The notes: generated by a model from the sequence alone, not told the origin. 64,000 nucleotides of DNA from a candidate division WOR-3 bacterium (GCA_039804165.1 JBDRZZ010000003.1:62001-126000); one strand, 5' to 3'. Counted from the first letter of the stretch, positions 25,400-34,558 are shown. Translations and numbers: made by a program.

Positions 25400-25763
25400 A
25401 TTAGTCAAATTAGCAATAGAAGCGAAGGAGAAAGCATATGCTCCTTATTCAAAGTTTAAAGTTGGAGCAGCTATTTTGGCTTCCGGGAGGTTTTTTATAG
25501 GATTTAATATAGAGAATGCTTCATACTCTCTTACTGTTTGTGCAGAAAGAGTGGCGGGGATAAATGGTATTATAAATGGAGTAAGGAAATTTGAGAAGAT
25601 AGCTATTGCTTCTAGTGGATTAAATTTCTCTTATCCCTGTGGAGCTTGTTTACAATTCCTTGGGGAATTTGCTGAAGATATGGAGGTTTTTTTAATAAAT
25701 GGAGAAGCAAAGATAAAGAAGTTTACCCTTTCTCAGCTTTTCCCTTATAGATTCTCTTTGTAG
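25389..25763 (+). CDS. cdd: cytidine deaminase
   Basis: Zinc enzyme deaminating cytidine and deoxycytidine for pyrimidine salvage. The 124 residues are the usual homotetrameric form. FNIENASY binds the nucleoside; C51, C84 and C87 (TVCAER and PCGAC) bind zinc; E53 is the proton shuttle. The TTG start lies within the end of the lipoprotein gene. The 3' end overlaps the convergent zinc-ribbon gene by 19 bases. Confidence 0.95.
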   Translation: MEDKLVKLAIEAKEKAYAPYSKFKVGAAILASGRFFIGFNIENASYSLTVCAERVAGINGIINGVRKFEKIAIASSGLNFSYPCGACLQFLGEFAEDMEVFLINGEAKIKKFTLSQLFPYRFSL

Positions 25764-26455
25764 TCTTTTATTTTGTCCCATTTTGTTAAAGAGTCTTTAA
25801 ATATTTTACAGCCTTTAATCCCATCTATAAGCATTCCTCCTTCTTCGTAAAATGGAACTCCCACGATATTTCCATCTATGAACTCAAAATTCACATCTTC
25901 TTCTTTAAAGAAAGATTTTGTCTGCATTTGGATAGAAAAGAACATAACTTTTGCCAATTCTTTTGCATCTTCTAATGAATATTCGGCTCCCACCATATCT
26001 TTTGGAGAATCGGGGATTATCTCTGGTTGGGTAATAGTAAAATGAAGTTCGGGTTGATCAGAAAGAAGGTATTTGTTTGTAACACCATAGGCTGGAACAA
26101 AGAAGGTAATTTTTTTTTGAGCTTTTTCCTTGTTGAATAAATCTATAAGAGATTTGGCAAATTTTTCGTTTGATAGGATTTCAGATGGTAGCTGGTTTAT
26201 TTTTATATTAAATTTCTTCTCTATATAAATATTTGTTGGAATCCGCCACATTGGAAGATAATATATTTTTTTATTCCTAACCTCCCTTTCTGGTTTTGCA
26301 AAAAGCACATCTATTTTTCTAATTTTATTATAAACAACTTCAAATCCATTTCCGCAAAAAGAACAGAAGTGAACAAGATCCTCTTCTCCACTTTCAATAT
26401 TCTCCCCGCATTCTGGACACTTAAGTGGGATAAGTTCTAACTCACTTTCTCCCAT
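25745..26455 (-). CDS. zinc-ribbon protein, third of a paralogous set
   Basis: A 236-residue protein with an N-terminal zinc ribbon (CPECGENIESGEEDLVHFCSFCG) followed by a mixed alpha/beta region that shares layout with the two upstream proteins, such as YYLPMWRIPTNIYIEKKF. The segment KKITFFVPAYGVTNKYL is a distinct feature. I see no membrane helix, unlike its two neighbours. It is the last gene of an operon with an SPFH protein and overlaps the upstream gene by 14 bases. TFIIB-type zinc-ribbon proteins of the YdjG kind are the nearest comparison; the role is unknown. Confidence 0.7.
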   Translation of the reverse strand: MGESELELIPLKCPECGENIESGEEDLVHFCSFCGNGFEVVYNKIRKIDVLFAKPEREVRNKKIYYLPMWRIPTNIYIEKKFNIKINQLPSEILSNEKFAKSLIDLFNKEKAQKKITFFVPAYGVTNKYLLSDQPELHFTITQPEIIPDSPKDMVGAEYSLEDAKELAKVMFFSIQMQTKSFFKEEDVNFEFIDGNIVGVPFYEEGGMLIDGIKGCKIFKDSLTKWDKIKDYKENL

Positions 26456-27401
26456 ACTGAAGTCTCCATATAAAGAAAATCAAAAATAAGCCAGCTATAA
26501 TTCCTAACCCTTTTCCAAAGAAATAAGAAAGGAAGGAAATTGTTAAACCTCCAATAGCTATAAATGCATATAATTTATTTATTCCTATATAGACTTTATC
26601 ACTTACTATTTTCATTTTTCTTTCCTGTTCCTTAAGAAGGGGAGCGCCATTAGTAGCGTCTAAAGAAAAAGTATAAAATTCTTCTCCCACTTTAATTCTT
26701 GAAAAGAAGATTGGATTATAATATGTGAGGGCTTTTTTCTTTATAATTTTTAAGTAATACTCCAATTCATCAAAATCTTTGTAATCTCTTATTATTGTCT
26801 CAATGAAAATTTTTGTAGCTTTTTCTATGTATTCCTCTATAGAAAGGGGTAAATCAAATACACTCCCATATTGACGAATTATCCTGTCTTCATAAATTTG
26901 AAACTTTTTCCCCTCCAAATTTATCCTTTGTATTCCATATCGATAAAACCCCAAAGGATCTAAGTTAACCTCCAAGAATCGTCTTATTCTTTTCTCAACA
27001 CTTTCTTCCCCTAATATCTTTGAAGTAGAGATATTTTCGAGATTGTTAAATTTTGTTTCTAATGGATTATAATGTTGTTGGGCAACTTTTCTCTTTTTGA
27101 ACCCTTTAATCCAGCCAATTACCTCCCCATTAACTCTTATGAGTGGAAGGAAGATTAGATCCAAATCTATAATTTCTATATTTTCTTTAAATGAATCTCT
27201 TATAATTTTCTCAGGATTTTTTATGATTGGTTTTGCGAAGAACCTTGGGAAACCGATTTTCTTTGTTAGCAAAAAACGAGTTTTACAGAAAGAGCATTTT
27301 GTATTAGTAACTCCTTCTTGCACATCAAGTTCAGCCCCACAATTTGGGCAGGTAAAAGCAATTAAGATCTTGATTTTTCTATGAGTTTTCTCTTCTATCA
27401 T
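26442..27401 (-). CDS. zinc-ribbon membrane protein
   Basis: A 319-residue protein: zinc ribbon at about residues 18-40 (CPNCGAELDVQEGVTNTKCSFCK), a long soluble part with LIFLPLIRVNGEVIGWIKGFK, and a C-terminal pair of membrane helices (IAIGGLTISFLSYFFGKGLG, LFLIFFIWRL). It matches a membrane-anchored cytoplasmic zinc-ribbon design. Overlaps both neighbours (23 and 14 bases), so co-translation is likely. Possible YdjG-like partner of the SPFH protein; no enzymatic motif is visible. Confidence 0.72.
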   Translation of the reverse strand: MIEEKTHRKIKILIAFTCPNCGAELDVQEGVTNTKCSFCKTRFLLTKKIGFPRFFAKPIIKNPEKIIRDSFKENIEIIDLDLIFLPLIRVNGEVIGWIKGFKKRKVAQQHYNPLETKFNNLENISTSKILGEESVEKRIRRFLEVNLDPLGFYRYGIQRINLEGKKFQIYEDRIIRQYGSVFDLPLSIEEYIEKATKIFIETIIRDYKDFDELEYYLKIIKKKALTYYNPIFFSRIKVGEEFYTFSLDATNGAPLLKEQERKMKIVSDKVYIGINKLYAFIAIGGLTISFLSYFFGKGLGIIAGLFLIFFIWRLQYGRK

Positions 27402-28035
27402 AATACCAAAGGATAAGAGTTAGAAGAAGCCCAAAGATTATTTTTAAAATTAAAGAGGGCAAGAAAAGAGAAATAAATACAACTATGATCGAACTTCCAA
27501 TGGCAAAAGGATATTGATTTCTGGGTTTTTCTTCTATCTCTTCAAAGAAGTTAGTAAAGATCTCTCCTTTTACAGCATCAATATAATAAATATTAAGAGC
27601 TTCTTCTGCTTTAAAAAAAGGATAATATATAATCTCTATAGACTCAATCTCCTTTATTTCTTTTTCTTTTAATATTGCTTCAGAAGGTTTTTGAGGAGGA
27701 GGAAGATCAAAATCAAGAGGTATTATATCTCCTCTGGGGACAAAATGTTCTAATCCTATTAATTTTATATCTTCTCCAGGTAAGAATTTTACTCCCTCTT
27801 TAGTAAGAATCCTATAAAAAGGAAGATAAGTTAATTTAAGATTTAAGTCTTTTTTTATTTTATTCTTTAGTAAAATTTTTGCCGGTGTTGGATCCAAGAT
27901 AGGTTTTATTAACTTTCTTAGAATTATTTTTTCTCTTTCGTAGTATAAATAAGTTCCACAATAAGGACAACTTACGAGCCCTGCGTGTTTTTCTAATTTT
28001 AAAACTCCATCACATTGAGGGCATTTAAATTCCAT
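27379..28035 (-). CDS. zinc-ribbon membrane protein
   Basis: A 218-residue protein starting MEFKCPQCDGVLKL with a second pair, CPYCG, forming an N-terminal zinc ribbon. The middle has LTYLPFYRILTKEGVKFLPG and IIYYPFFKAEEALNIYYIDAVKG, similar in plan to the next gene's product. Two C-terminal membrane helices end in a charged tail (WYYDRRENS). It starts seven bases after the SPFH gene and overlaps the next by 23 bases. The three proteins look like diverged duplicates. Confidence 0.72.
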   Translation of the reverse strand: MEFKCPQCDGVLKLEKHAGLVSCPYCGTYLYYEREKIILRKLIKPILDPTPAKILLKNKIKKDLNLKLTYLPFYRILTKEGVKFLPGEDIKLIGLEHFVPRGDIIPLDFDLPPPQKPSEAILKEKEIKEIESIEIIYYPFFKAEEALNIYYIDAVKGEIFTNFFEEIEEKPRNQYPFAIGSSIIVVFISLFLPSLILKIIFGLLLTLILWYYDRRENS

Positions 28036-28042
28036 TTATTAA

Positions 28043-29059
28043 TTATTGTTTCGCTCCACATTGAGGACAGAATTTTGCATTTTTTGGAATTTCTTTTTTG
28101 CATTTTGAGCATAAAATTTTTCCTACCTTTTCTCCGCAATTTGGACAAAATTTTGCTCCTTGAGGTAAAGAGTAACCACATCTTTCACAGTTTGCGAGAG
28201 AGCCTTTCTTTTCTTCAATAGTTTTTTGCATTATTTCTGGGATCATAGCTCCCATTCCGATCCCAGCTCCTACACCTACACCTGCGCCTGCTGTGCCCCC
28301 CTCTGCGGAAGCTGCATCTCGAAGGGCTTTTGCTGTTTGGAATTGAGTAAACTTATCGATGTCTCCAACAACTCCCATGCCTGTTCGTTCATCAATCATT
28401 TTTTGAACCTCAGGAGGAGGCGTAATGGATCTTATGTAGAAGTCGACTAACTCCATCCCATATTTTTCAAAGTCTTCAGATATTCTATCTTTTGCACCAT
28501 AAGAGAGCTCATCGTAGTCTTTTGGAAGATCGAATATTGTAGAATAACTTTCTCCAAGGAAATCGGTTAATCTTGAAACAATTACATTTTTGAAAAAATC
28601 TTCTATTTCGCTTCTCTCCTTTATATTTTCCGTTCCAACAATTTTATTTACAAAAAGTCGTGGATTAGAAACTCTATATGAATAAACTCCATTTGCTCTT
28701 ATTCTTATTACATCAAGTTCTCTATCTCTAAAGGGAATTGGTTCATGAGTTCCCCATTTTGCGTTAGTAAAAACTTTGTTGTTTACAAAATATACCTCTG
28801 TCCTAAAAGGGCTTTTCCCATCAAAAGCTGCACCAATCACTTCTTTTAAGAGAGGAATGTTAGCTGTTGTTAAAGTATATCTTCCAGGACCAAAAGTATC
28901 AAGAGCTTTTCCATCTCTAAAGAAAACGGCTGATTGACTCTCTCTTACAATTAATTGGCTACCGATAGAGGTCTCAGCGGAACCTTCTTGGGGAACACGA
29001 TGGACAATTTCATTCCCTTCGTTGTCTAAAAATTCAATAACCTCAAAAAATAAAGCCAT
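28043..29059 (-). CDS. SPFH-domain protein with C-terminal double zinc ribbon (YdjI-like)
   Basis: A 338-residue protein. The SPFH/band-7-like part covers about residues 20-235 (QLIVRESQSAVFFRDGKALDTFGPGRYTL is the family opening; FYIRSITPPPEVQKMIDERTGMG the end). A Gly/Ala-rich linker follows (GTAGAGVGVGAGIGMGAM). Two zinc ribbons close it: CERCGYSLPQGAKFCPNCG and CSKCKKEIPKNAKFCPQCG. This is the YdjI/virion-core-like architecture; in Bacillus YdjI works with PspA and YdjGH in membrane stress. No pspA is seen in this window. It heads a four-gene zinc-ribbon operon after a GGAGG site. Confidence 0.85.
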   Translation of the reverse strand: MALFFEVIEFLDNEGNEIVHRVPQEGSAETSIGSQLIVRESQSAVFFRDGKALDTFGPGRYTLTTANIPLLKEVIGAAFDGKSPFRTEVYFVNNKVFTNAKWGTHEPIPFRDRELDVIRIRANGVYSYRVSNPRLFVNKIVGTENIKERSEIEDFFKNVIVSRLTDFLGESYSTIFDLPKDYDELSYGAKDRISEDFEKYGMELVDFYIRSITPPPEVQKMIDERTGMGVVGDIDKFTQFQTAKALRDAASAEGGTAGAGVGVGAGIGMGAMIPEIMQKTIEEKKGSLANCERCGYSLPQGAKFCPNCGEKVGKILCSKCKKEIPKNAKFCPQCGAKQ

Positions 29060-29113
29060 TTTATCCCTCCTTTAGGATTTCTACTTAAAAATTACATAGA
29101 AAAACAGGAAACT

Positions 29114-29464
29114 TTAAATTTTAAACTTTTGAGAGAGCTCAAAAATTCCAAAGGGGGCTTTCCAATAATGCCCTTTTAGAGATTGAATTATTCCTATAAT
29201 GGCTATTACAAACAATATCAAATCTCCTATATATCCAATTACATTTATAAAAGGAATAAAAGATAGGATTACAAGTCCAATCCATAATAGAAGGATTACT
29301 AGTCCTTGTTTCGCATGATGCTTGCAGAAGGTGTTTTCAGGATAAGCCAATAGAGGGATTAGAAGAAAAATCCCCAAGTAAGATAACCAAGCTAAATTCT
29401 TTCCTTCTTCTATATCTTTCTTTCTGGCTTTTGCTTTTGGTTCTTCTTTCTTTTTTTTGGTCAT
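29114..29464 (-). CDS. DUF4870-like membrane protein
   Basis: A 116-residue protein with a highly basic N terminus (MTKKKKEEPKAKARKKD), then three hydrophobic helices. The motif NTFCKHHAKQGLVILLLW after the first helix resembles the DUF4870 pattern with a His in the loop. The protein ends with a short soluble segment. Function unknown. It lies between the DUF4388 and SPFH genes on the same strand. Confidence 0.72.
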   Translation of the reverse strand: MTKKKKEEPKAKARKKDIEEGKNLAWLSYLGIFLLIPLLAYPENTFCKHHAKQGLVILLLWIGLVILSFIPFINVIGYIGDLILFVIAIIGIIQSLKGHYWKAPFGIFELSQKFKI

Positions 29465-29476
29465 TTTTCCTCCTTT

Positions 29477-30424
29477 TTAGTTTTTTTCTCCCTCAGCTAT
29501 AGGGAGTATGGTTTCTGTTTTATAAGTTGACTCTTTTAAAAACTCTAACAGATTTTCTATATTGTTTTTAATTTCATTTAATCTAAACTTGAAGAGGAAA
29601 AAAACGTTAATAAAAATAAATATATAAAGGATAACGCCTTTTAAAGTTTTAACAATTTCAATGGGTTTCTTTTTAATAGAGATTTTCTCTTTCTTCTTTA
29701 TGGGTTCCCCAACAGATTCAACCTTCTCTATTATTCCAATTTCAGAAAGCCTGTAAGCTGAATTATAAGTTCTAAACTTTCCTACACCTGATATTTCTAC
29801 CAGCTCCTTTAAAGAAATCCCTTCTTCAGGAATTTTTGATAGAACGGTTTTTTCATCTTCTTTGAGTTCAATGTCAATCTCTGGTTTATCGAGTTTTCTA
29901 AGGATTACGTTTTCATCAGGTAAGGCTTTTATAATTAGAGGCCATTCATCTATCCTTCGCATTCCCTCCATAACCAGGTTATTAGGTTCTATTTCTATAG
30001 AGAAAGGAGAATTTTCGTATAATTTTTTACCTGCCTCAAAAGTATATTTTCCAGTATTCCAAGTTAAAACTTCACAAGTTGTTTCTTGAATTTTAAAAGC
30101 TATTATATTTTCAATGTCTTTCTTGGATAGATCTCCAGATTTTTCAATTACTTCTAAGATAGAAATTCCTAACTCTGTAGCCCTTTCAGAATACTCTTTG
30201 AATGTATTTGGAGGAATTAACCCTGTTCTTTTAATATATTCGCTTATAGAATGAAAAAGTTGCTCCCCTTTATGAATAGCATCTGTAATTTTTCCTTTCT
30301 TAAATCCAAAGTGAACTTCTTCTTTACCAGATTTGAGTTTTAAAACTCCGTCAGCTTCATGTAAGGATAAAAATTGTAAGATCTCTGGGACAGAAAATTC
30401 CTGAATACTACCTTCCATTTCCAT
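29477..30424 (-). CDS. DUF4388 (PATAN-like) protein with membrane anchor
   Basis: A 315-residue protein opening with GSIQEFSVPEILQFLSLHEADGVLKLKSGKEEVHFGFKKGKITDA split over the first 50 residues, the DUF4388 pattern seen in bacterial signalling proteins. A helical region follows. A winged-helix-like part with LKELVEISGVGKFRTYNSAYRLSEIGIIE is near residue 200-230. One membrane helix near 265 (GVILYIFIFINVFFLF) and a short periplasmic tail close it. The start overlaps the TPR gene by 17 bases. Probably scaffolding or regulatory; no catalytic motif. Confidence 0.75.
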   Translation of the reverse strand: MEMEGSIQEFSVPEILQFLSLHEADGVLKLKSGKEEVHFGFKKGKITDAIHKGEQLFHSISEYIKRTGLIPPNTFKEYSERATELGISILEVIEKSGDLSKKDIENIIAFKIQETTCEVLTWNTGKYTFEAGKKLYENSPFSIEIEPNNLVMEGMRRIDEWPLIIKALPDENVILRKLDKPEIDIELKEDEKTVLSKIPEEGISLKELVEISGVGKFRTYNSAYRLSEIGIIEKVESVGEPIKKKEKISIKKKPIEIVKTLKGVILYIFIFINVFFLFKFRLNEIKNNIENLLEFLKESTYKTETILPIAEGEKN

Positions 30425-32120
30425 AAGGCCTTAACCTCCAACTTGATAATATTACCAAAGAATAGGTCAAAAATAGGGAAATTTTTAGAATATTGTTTCC
30501 TATTGAAGTTTTGTATTGAAGAGCTTCCTCCGGCTGGTAGAGAATTGAGTAGATATATATAGAAAAAAACAAACCCATAATTGCTCCAATTATTATTCCT
30601 TCAATATTTTTATTTTTGTAAAAATGTGCACTTCCGGGAATAACCAAATTCATCAGGATGTTGGTTGCTTTGTCAATATTTGTTGCTCTCTTCGATATTC
30701 TTGTTTTTACTCTTTCCCTTATACTTTTAGAACTCGTTGTGGAGAGTTTTTTTGCACATAAAACACAAACATTATCCTTGCTATCCTTCATAATAAAACT
30801 TTTGCAAATTGAGCAATAATTTTCTTTATATTTCTTAAAAACTCCTACAAGGAAAAGAGCCACTCCTATAATTGTTATAAAATATAATTTGTTATCAATT
30901 AATTTTATAATTATTCCTCGAGGTAAAAACACGTATTCATAAAGCCATCTATCTGGGGGATATTTAAATGGGGGCTTATTATTTCTTAAAGAGGTTCCCG
31001 AAATCTTTATTCCACTTTTATTTATATATTCTGTGGCTTTGTCAAGTTCAAGTTTGTCAAGAAGAATCTTGATTATTACAATATTTGCTATTTCACTTTT
31101 AGGATGATGGGTTAGAATGCTTTCGCACAACTTAATGGCAGAGGAAGTGTCTCCTATTGTATAATGAACGGAGCAGAGATTTTCTAAGTAACTTATGTCT
31201 TTTTTTAATTTATAACCTTCCTCTAATAGAGAAATAGCTTTTGAGAAATCCCCTTTTTTCGCAGATTCTATCCCTTTCACCAAATACCCATAAGGAGTCA
31301 CAGGGTCTTGTAGGAATGAGCTATTAGGGATATATCTGGCTTTAAGTTCTCTATAAACAGGTCCTGTAGGTTTATAATTATTACTGATTAAATAAGAATA
31401 GGAAAAAAGGAAGGAAAGACAGATTAAGATTAAACCTGCTTTAATTAGATTAGATTTACTCATTTTAAAAAGAGAAAATACTACTAAAATAAGAAGAATA
31501 TATCGCAAAGGAAGCCATACAAATAAAGCCAAGAATATAGCTATAGTCCATAATCCACTTATGTTAAATTTTATTTGAAACCACTTCATAATATAACTAA
31601 GAGAGTAAACAAAACTTGCCACAAAAATTGCTATTAAAAGCCATAAAAACCAAACAACAAAGAAAAATATTAAGCTTTTGATTAAGAAGATCTTATTATG
31701 AAGGAATTTGAAGGTTAAAAAATATTTTTGTAGGAAATCCAGCATCTTACCTATTTTTGGATAATGCAATTTTGCAAGTGCTAAAGGAATCTTCCTGTTT
31801 GAGGGGTCCAATTCTGAAGCGAAAATTAGTTCTCTTTCGCCTTTTTCTATTTCTCCTTTTTTTAAGTCTGTAATACCTAATTTAAAATATTTTTTTGCAA
31901 GAGAAGGGTTCAAGTAGTCACTGTTATCTTTTATAATATTTATAAGTTTTTCTTCTACAGATTTGCTTTTTTCAAATAGCCCTCTTGAGAGTAAAATAGA
32001 ATCAATTTTGTAAAGTTGATTAGTAGAAGAAATTGTTGAAAGAGAATCTTCATAAGAAGAAAAGGGTTCTTTTAAAATGTTAATGGTATCTTGAACTCCT
32101 AAAAGAATAAAAAGGATCAT
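30408..32120 (-). CDS. TPR membrane protein with zinc-ribbon insert
   Basis: A 570-residue protein. The N-terminal part holds TPR-like helices (GITDLKKGEIEKGERELIFASELDPSN), then a block of membrane helices at about 145-250, and a second TPR region near 280-370 (ESAKKGDFSKAISLLEEGY, TIGDTSSAIKLCESILTHHPK). Next come a single helix, a CSICKSFIMKDSKDNVCVLC zinc ribbon at about 428-447, and further helices to the end. I recognise no named family. The ATG overlaps the preceding lipoprotein stop as ATGA. The zinc ribbon echoes those of the operon downstream. Confidence 0.7.
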   Translation of the reverse strand: MILFILLGVQDTINILKEPFSSYEDSLSTISSTNQLYKIDSILLSRGLFEKSKSVEEKLINIIKDNSDYLNPSLAKKYFKLGITDLKKGEIEKGERELIFASELDPSNRKIPLALAKLHYPKIGKMLDFLQKYFLTFKFLHNKIFLIKSLIFFFVVWFLWLLIAIFVASFVYSLSYIMKWFQIKFNISGLWTIAIFLALFVWLPLRYILLILVVFSLFKMSKSNLIKAGLILICLSFLFSYSYLISNNYKPTGPVYRELKARYIPNSSFLQDPVTPYGYLVKGIESAKKGDFSKAISLLEEGYKLKKDISYLENLCSVHYTIGDTSSAIKLCESILTHHPKSEIANIVIIKILLDKLELDKATEYINKSGIKISGTSLRNNKPPFKYPPDRWLYEYVFLPRGIIIKLIDNKLYFITIIGVALFLVGVFKKYKENYCSICKSFIMKDSKDNVCVLCAKKLSTTSSKSIRERVKTRISKRATNIDKATNILMNLVIPGSAHFYKNKNIEGIIIGAIMGLFFSIYIYSILYQPEEALQYKTSIGNNILKISLFLTYSLVILSSWRLRPYGNGR

Positions 32121-32752
32121 TCTATTTGAATCTTTCTAAACTCTATTAAAAGGTTTTTATTTTCTGTTTTTGCCTCTACCTTTCCTGGAGAAAGAATTCC
32201 TTTTTCTGTAAGAAAATCCGAATAATTGATTGAAATTTTACCATTTTTATTTAACACAACTTTTATTGGTTTTAAATCTTGCGAAACGAAAACTTCTAAG
32301 TCGCCTTCCGCTAAAATCCATCCCTTTTCTAAAGGGATTACCTCAGGGTTTGAAGAAATCGGAATATCCCACATTAAAAATCTCGGTAAGGAAAGCTCAG
32401 GGTTTTCTTCTAAAAGAGAAAAGATTTCTTCTTTTACCTCACGGTTCTCTTTGTCTTTCATAGAGATAGAATCAGAAGAGAAATAGAAAGAGCCAATGAC
32501 CATTCCGAATGATCCTAACAATTCTCCTTTTAAAGTTTTGCTTTCTACATCATATTCAAAAGAAAAATAGGAGGAGAAACGATTGTTTGACTCCGAAACA
32601 ATCATTTCTCCTGTTCCCATTTTCCTTTTTACTTTGTCTTGCCATTTATATATGTTTTCTAAAAGGGATTCCCCCTCCTTTTGGTTTTTAACAACTTGTC
32701 TTGCACAATTTAAAAATGATATTATTATAAGAAAAAAGATAAAATTTTTCAT
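32117..32752 (-). CDS. LolA/LolB-like or DUF4292-like lipoprotein
   Basis: A 211-residue lipoprotein, signal peptide MKNFIFFLIIISFLNC with lipobox Cys16. The mature part has alternating strands (FSSYFSFEYDVESKTLKGELLG, GWILAEGDLEVFVSQDLKP, GKISINYSDF) suggesting the half-barrel fold of LolA/LolB and DUF4292 proteins. It would sit in the periplasm and bind lipid or lipoprotein, but I have no motif proof. It is transcribed divergently from smpB, 40 bases away, and overlaps the TPR gene. Confidence 0.62.
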   Translation of the reverse strand: MKNFIFFLIIISFLNCARQVVKNQKEGESLLENIYKWQDKVKRKMGTGEMIVSESNNRFSSYFSFEYDVESKTLKGELLGSFGMVIGSFYFSSDSISMKDKENREVKEEIFSLLEENPELSLPRFLMWDIPISSNPEVIPLEKGWILAEGDLEVFVSQDLKPIKVVLNKNGKISINYSDFLTEKGILSPGKVEAKTENKNLLIEFRKIQIE

Positions 32753-32792
32753 TTTCTAAAGAAATTATATTGAAGAAGGAGAATAAGTCAAT

Positions 32793-33227
32793 ATGGTAAA
32801 AACAATTGTGAAAAATAGAAGAGCAAATTTTGATTACCACGTTATAGAAACGTATGAGGCGGGTATTGTATTGAAGGGCTCTGAGGTGAAATCTATTAGA
32901 GAAGGAAAGGTTAGTTTAACTGATTCTTTTGCCCAAATTGTTCAAGGTGAACTTTTTCTTTTCAATATGCATATTTCTCCTTATGAGAAATCTCGTGTTG
33001 AATTAGATCCTAAGAGAGACAGAAAACTTCTATTGCATAAAAGTGAAATAAGAAGGATTGAAAGTAAATTGAAAACAAAAGGTCTTACTTTGGTGCCTCT
33101 TGAGTTATATTTCAAAAATGGATTGGTAAAAGTCAATTTAGCGCTTGCTAAAGGAAAGAAAAAATATGAAAAAAGGGACAAATTGATTGAAAGAGAACAG
33201 AAAAGAGAGATTAGAAGATACTTATGA
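32793..33227 (+). CDS. smpB: SsrA-binding protein
   Basis: Escorts tmRNA to stalled ribosomes for trans-translation. The 144 residues carry NRRANFDYHVIETYEAGIVLKGSEVKSIREG, FNMHISPYEKS and LVPLELYFKNGLVKV, and the basic tail KYEKRDKLIEREQKREIRR that folds in the decoding site. No tmRNA gene is apparent nearby. The stop overlaps the amidase ATG. Confidence 0.96.
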   Translation: MVKTIVKNRRANFDYHVIETYEAGIVLKGSEVKSIREGKVSLTDSFAQIVQGELFLFNMHISPYEKSRVELDPKRDRKLLLHKSEIRRIESKLKTKGLTLVPLELYFKNGLVKVNLALAKGKKKYEKRDKLIEREQKREIRRYL

Positions 33228-34558
33228 TTTTTCTTATTCTTTCTTTAAGTATTAATCTTTCTGGGGATGTATATACTTTTAAGGAATACATAATTAGGGG
33301 AAATAAATATGTTAAAAGTTCCTCTTTGCTTGAGGAACTTAAGTTTTCTTATTTCGAGGATCCCAATACACAGATTTTATCTATTCAGAGAGAAAAAGTC
33401 GTTTATATTATGCCGGATAATCCTTTTGTGAAAGTAAATGAAGAGATTTATCAATTAGAAGCCCCCCCTATAAGGGAAGGAAAGGAGTTGTTCATTCCTA
33501 TTTCTTCTCTTTCTTTTATTTTGGGAAGTTTAACAGATATGGAAGTGAAGTTCACGGGTGAGGTGCTTGAGGTTGGAAGTAAGGCCAACATTTACAAAAC
33601 TAAATGGGATGTTTCTTCTTCGGAGACTGTCTATACTATTGAGTGTTCCTCTAATTTAAAAACTTTATTTAATAGAGTTGGAGAGGAATGGGTTTTAGTA
33701 ATTTTTGACCCTATTTATAATAAAAACGTCTTTGATCTTACTCCTAATGGGCTAATAAAAGAGATAAAACTTGAAGAAGGCAGCGGTTTTGTAAAGATTC
33801 GCCTTAAAACAGAAAGGAATGTTACGATAGATTCTATTAGAGAAGGTTCTTTATTGAAATTGAGAGCAAAAACTTTTGTAGAGAGAAGAATAAGAACTAT
33901 TGTGATAGACCCTGGACATGGGGGAGAGGATCCAGGAGCTACTTATAAAGATATAAAAGAAAAGGATATTGTTTTAAAAGTGGGGAAAGAACTTTACGAA
34001 AAACTAAAGAATAAGGGGTTTAATGTAATAATGACAAGAACGGAGGATGTTTTTCTTCCCTTGAAGACGAGAACAAGATTTGCCGATTCGGTTAGGGCGG
34101 ATCTTTTTGTATCAATCCATTGCAACGCAGCTCCTTATAAGAGAGAAATGGAGGGAGCAGAAACTTACTTTCTTTCAGCTGCAAGGAGCGATTGGGCAAG
34201 AACTGTAGAAGCGACTGAAAACTCAGCAATTAGATTTGAGGTGAAAGAAGGTGGAGGGATCTCGGAACTTGATTATATTTTAAACGATCTTGCTCAAACT
34301 CAATTTTTAGAAGAATCGCAGCAGGCTGCTATTTGTATTCAGGAAAGTATGGTTCATAAGACAGGGCTTTATAATAGGGGAGTGAAACAAGCGAATTTTT
34401 ATGTCCTTCGCTTGAATTTTATGCCTGCGGTTTTAGTAGAAATTGCTTTTATCACGAATTCTTCTGATAGAGGAAGGTTATTAAATGAAAATTTTATTAA
34501 AGGAATTTCCGAAGCAATTGCAGAAGGAATAGAAGCTTATGCAAAATCTCGAACATAA
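33224..34558 (+). CDS. N-acetylmuramoyl-L-alanine amidase (AmiC/CwlM type)
   Basis: Periplasmic zinc amidase that cuts the stem peptide from peptidoglycan, 444 residues. A short signal peptide is followed by an N-terminal beta-rich region (about 25-215) with a copper-amine-oxidase-N/AMIN-like look, probably for wall or envelope targeting. The Amidase_3 domain starts at TIVIDPGHGGEDPG, with zinc ligand His at about 232. SIHCNAAPYKREMEGAETYFL supplies another His and VLVEIAFITNSSD the catalytic Glu. The catalytic domain contains an extended loop after the SIHCN block, the usual place for a regulatory helix. It overlaps murI by 20 bases, fitting a wall-metabolism unit. Confidence 0.92.
   Translation: MIFLILSLSINLSGDVYTFKEYIIRGNKYVKSSSLLEELKFSYFEDPNTQILSIQREKVVYIMPDNPFVKVNEEIYQLEAPPIREGKELFIPISSLSFILGSLTDMEVKFTGEVLEVGSKANIYKTKWDVSSSETVYTIECSSNLKTLFNRVGEEWVLVIFDPIYNKNVFDLTPNGLIKEIKLEEGSGFVKIRLKTERNVTIDSIREGSLLKLRAKTFVERRIRTIVIDPGHGGEDPGATYKDIKEKDIVLKVGKELYEKLKNKGFNVIMTRTEDVFLPLKTRTRFADSVRADLFVSIHCNAAPYKREMEGAETYFLSAARSDWARTVEATENSAIRFEVKEGGGISELDYILNDLAQTQFLEESQQAAICIQESMVHKTGLYNRGVKQANFYVLRLNFMPAVLVEIAFITNSSDRGRLLNENFIKGISEAIAEGIEAYAKSRT

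Noticed and set aside
28043-29059. SPFH/zinc-ribbon protein as a phage or virion core protein
   Set aside because: The 'virion core' label of this family is historical. No phage gene is near, and the YdjI-like bacterial context fits better.
32753-32792. tmRNA or other RNA gene beside smpB
   Set aside because: Only 40 bases lie between the divergent genes; too short for any such RNA.
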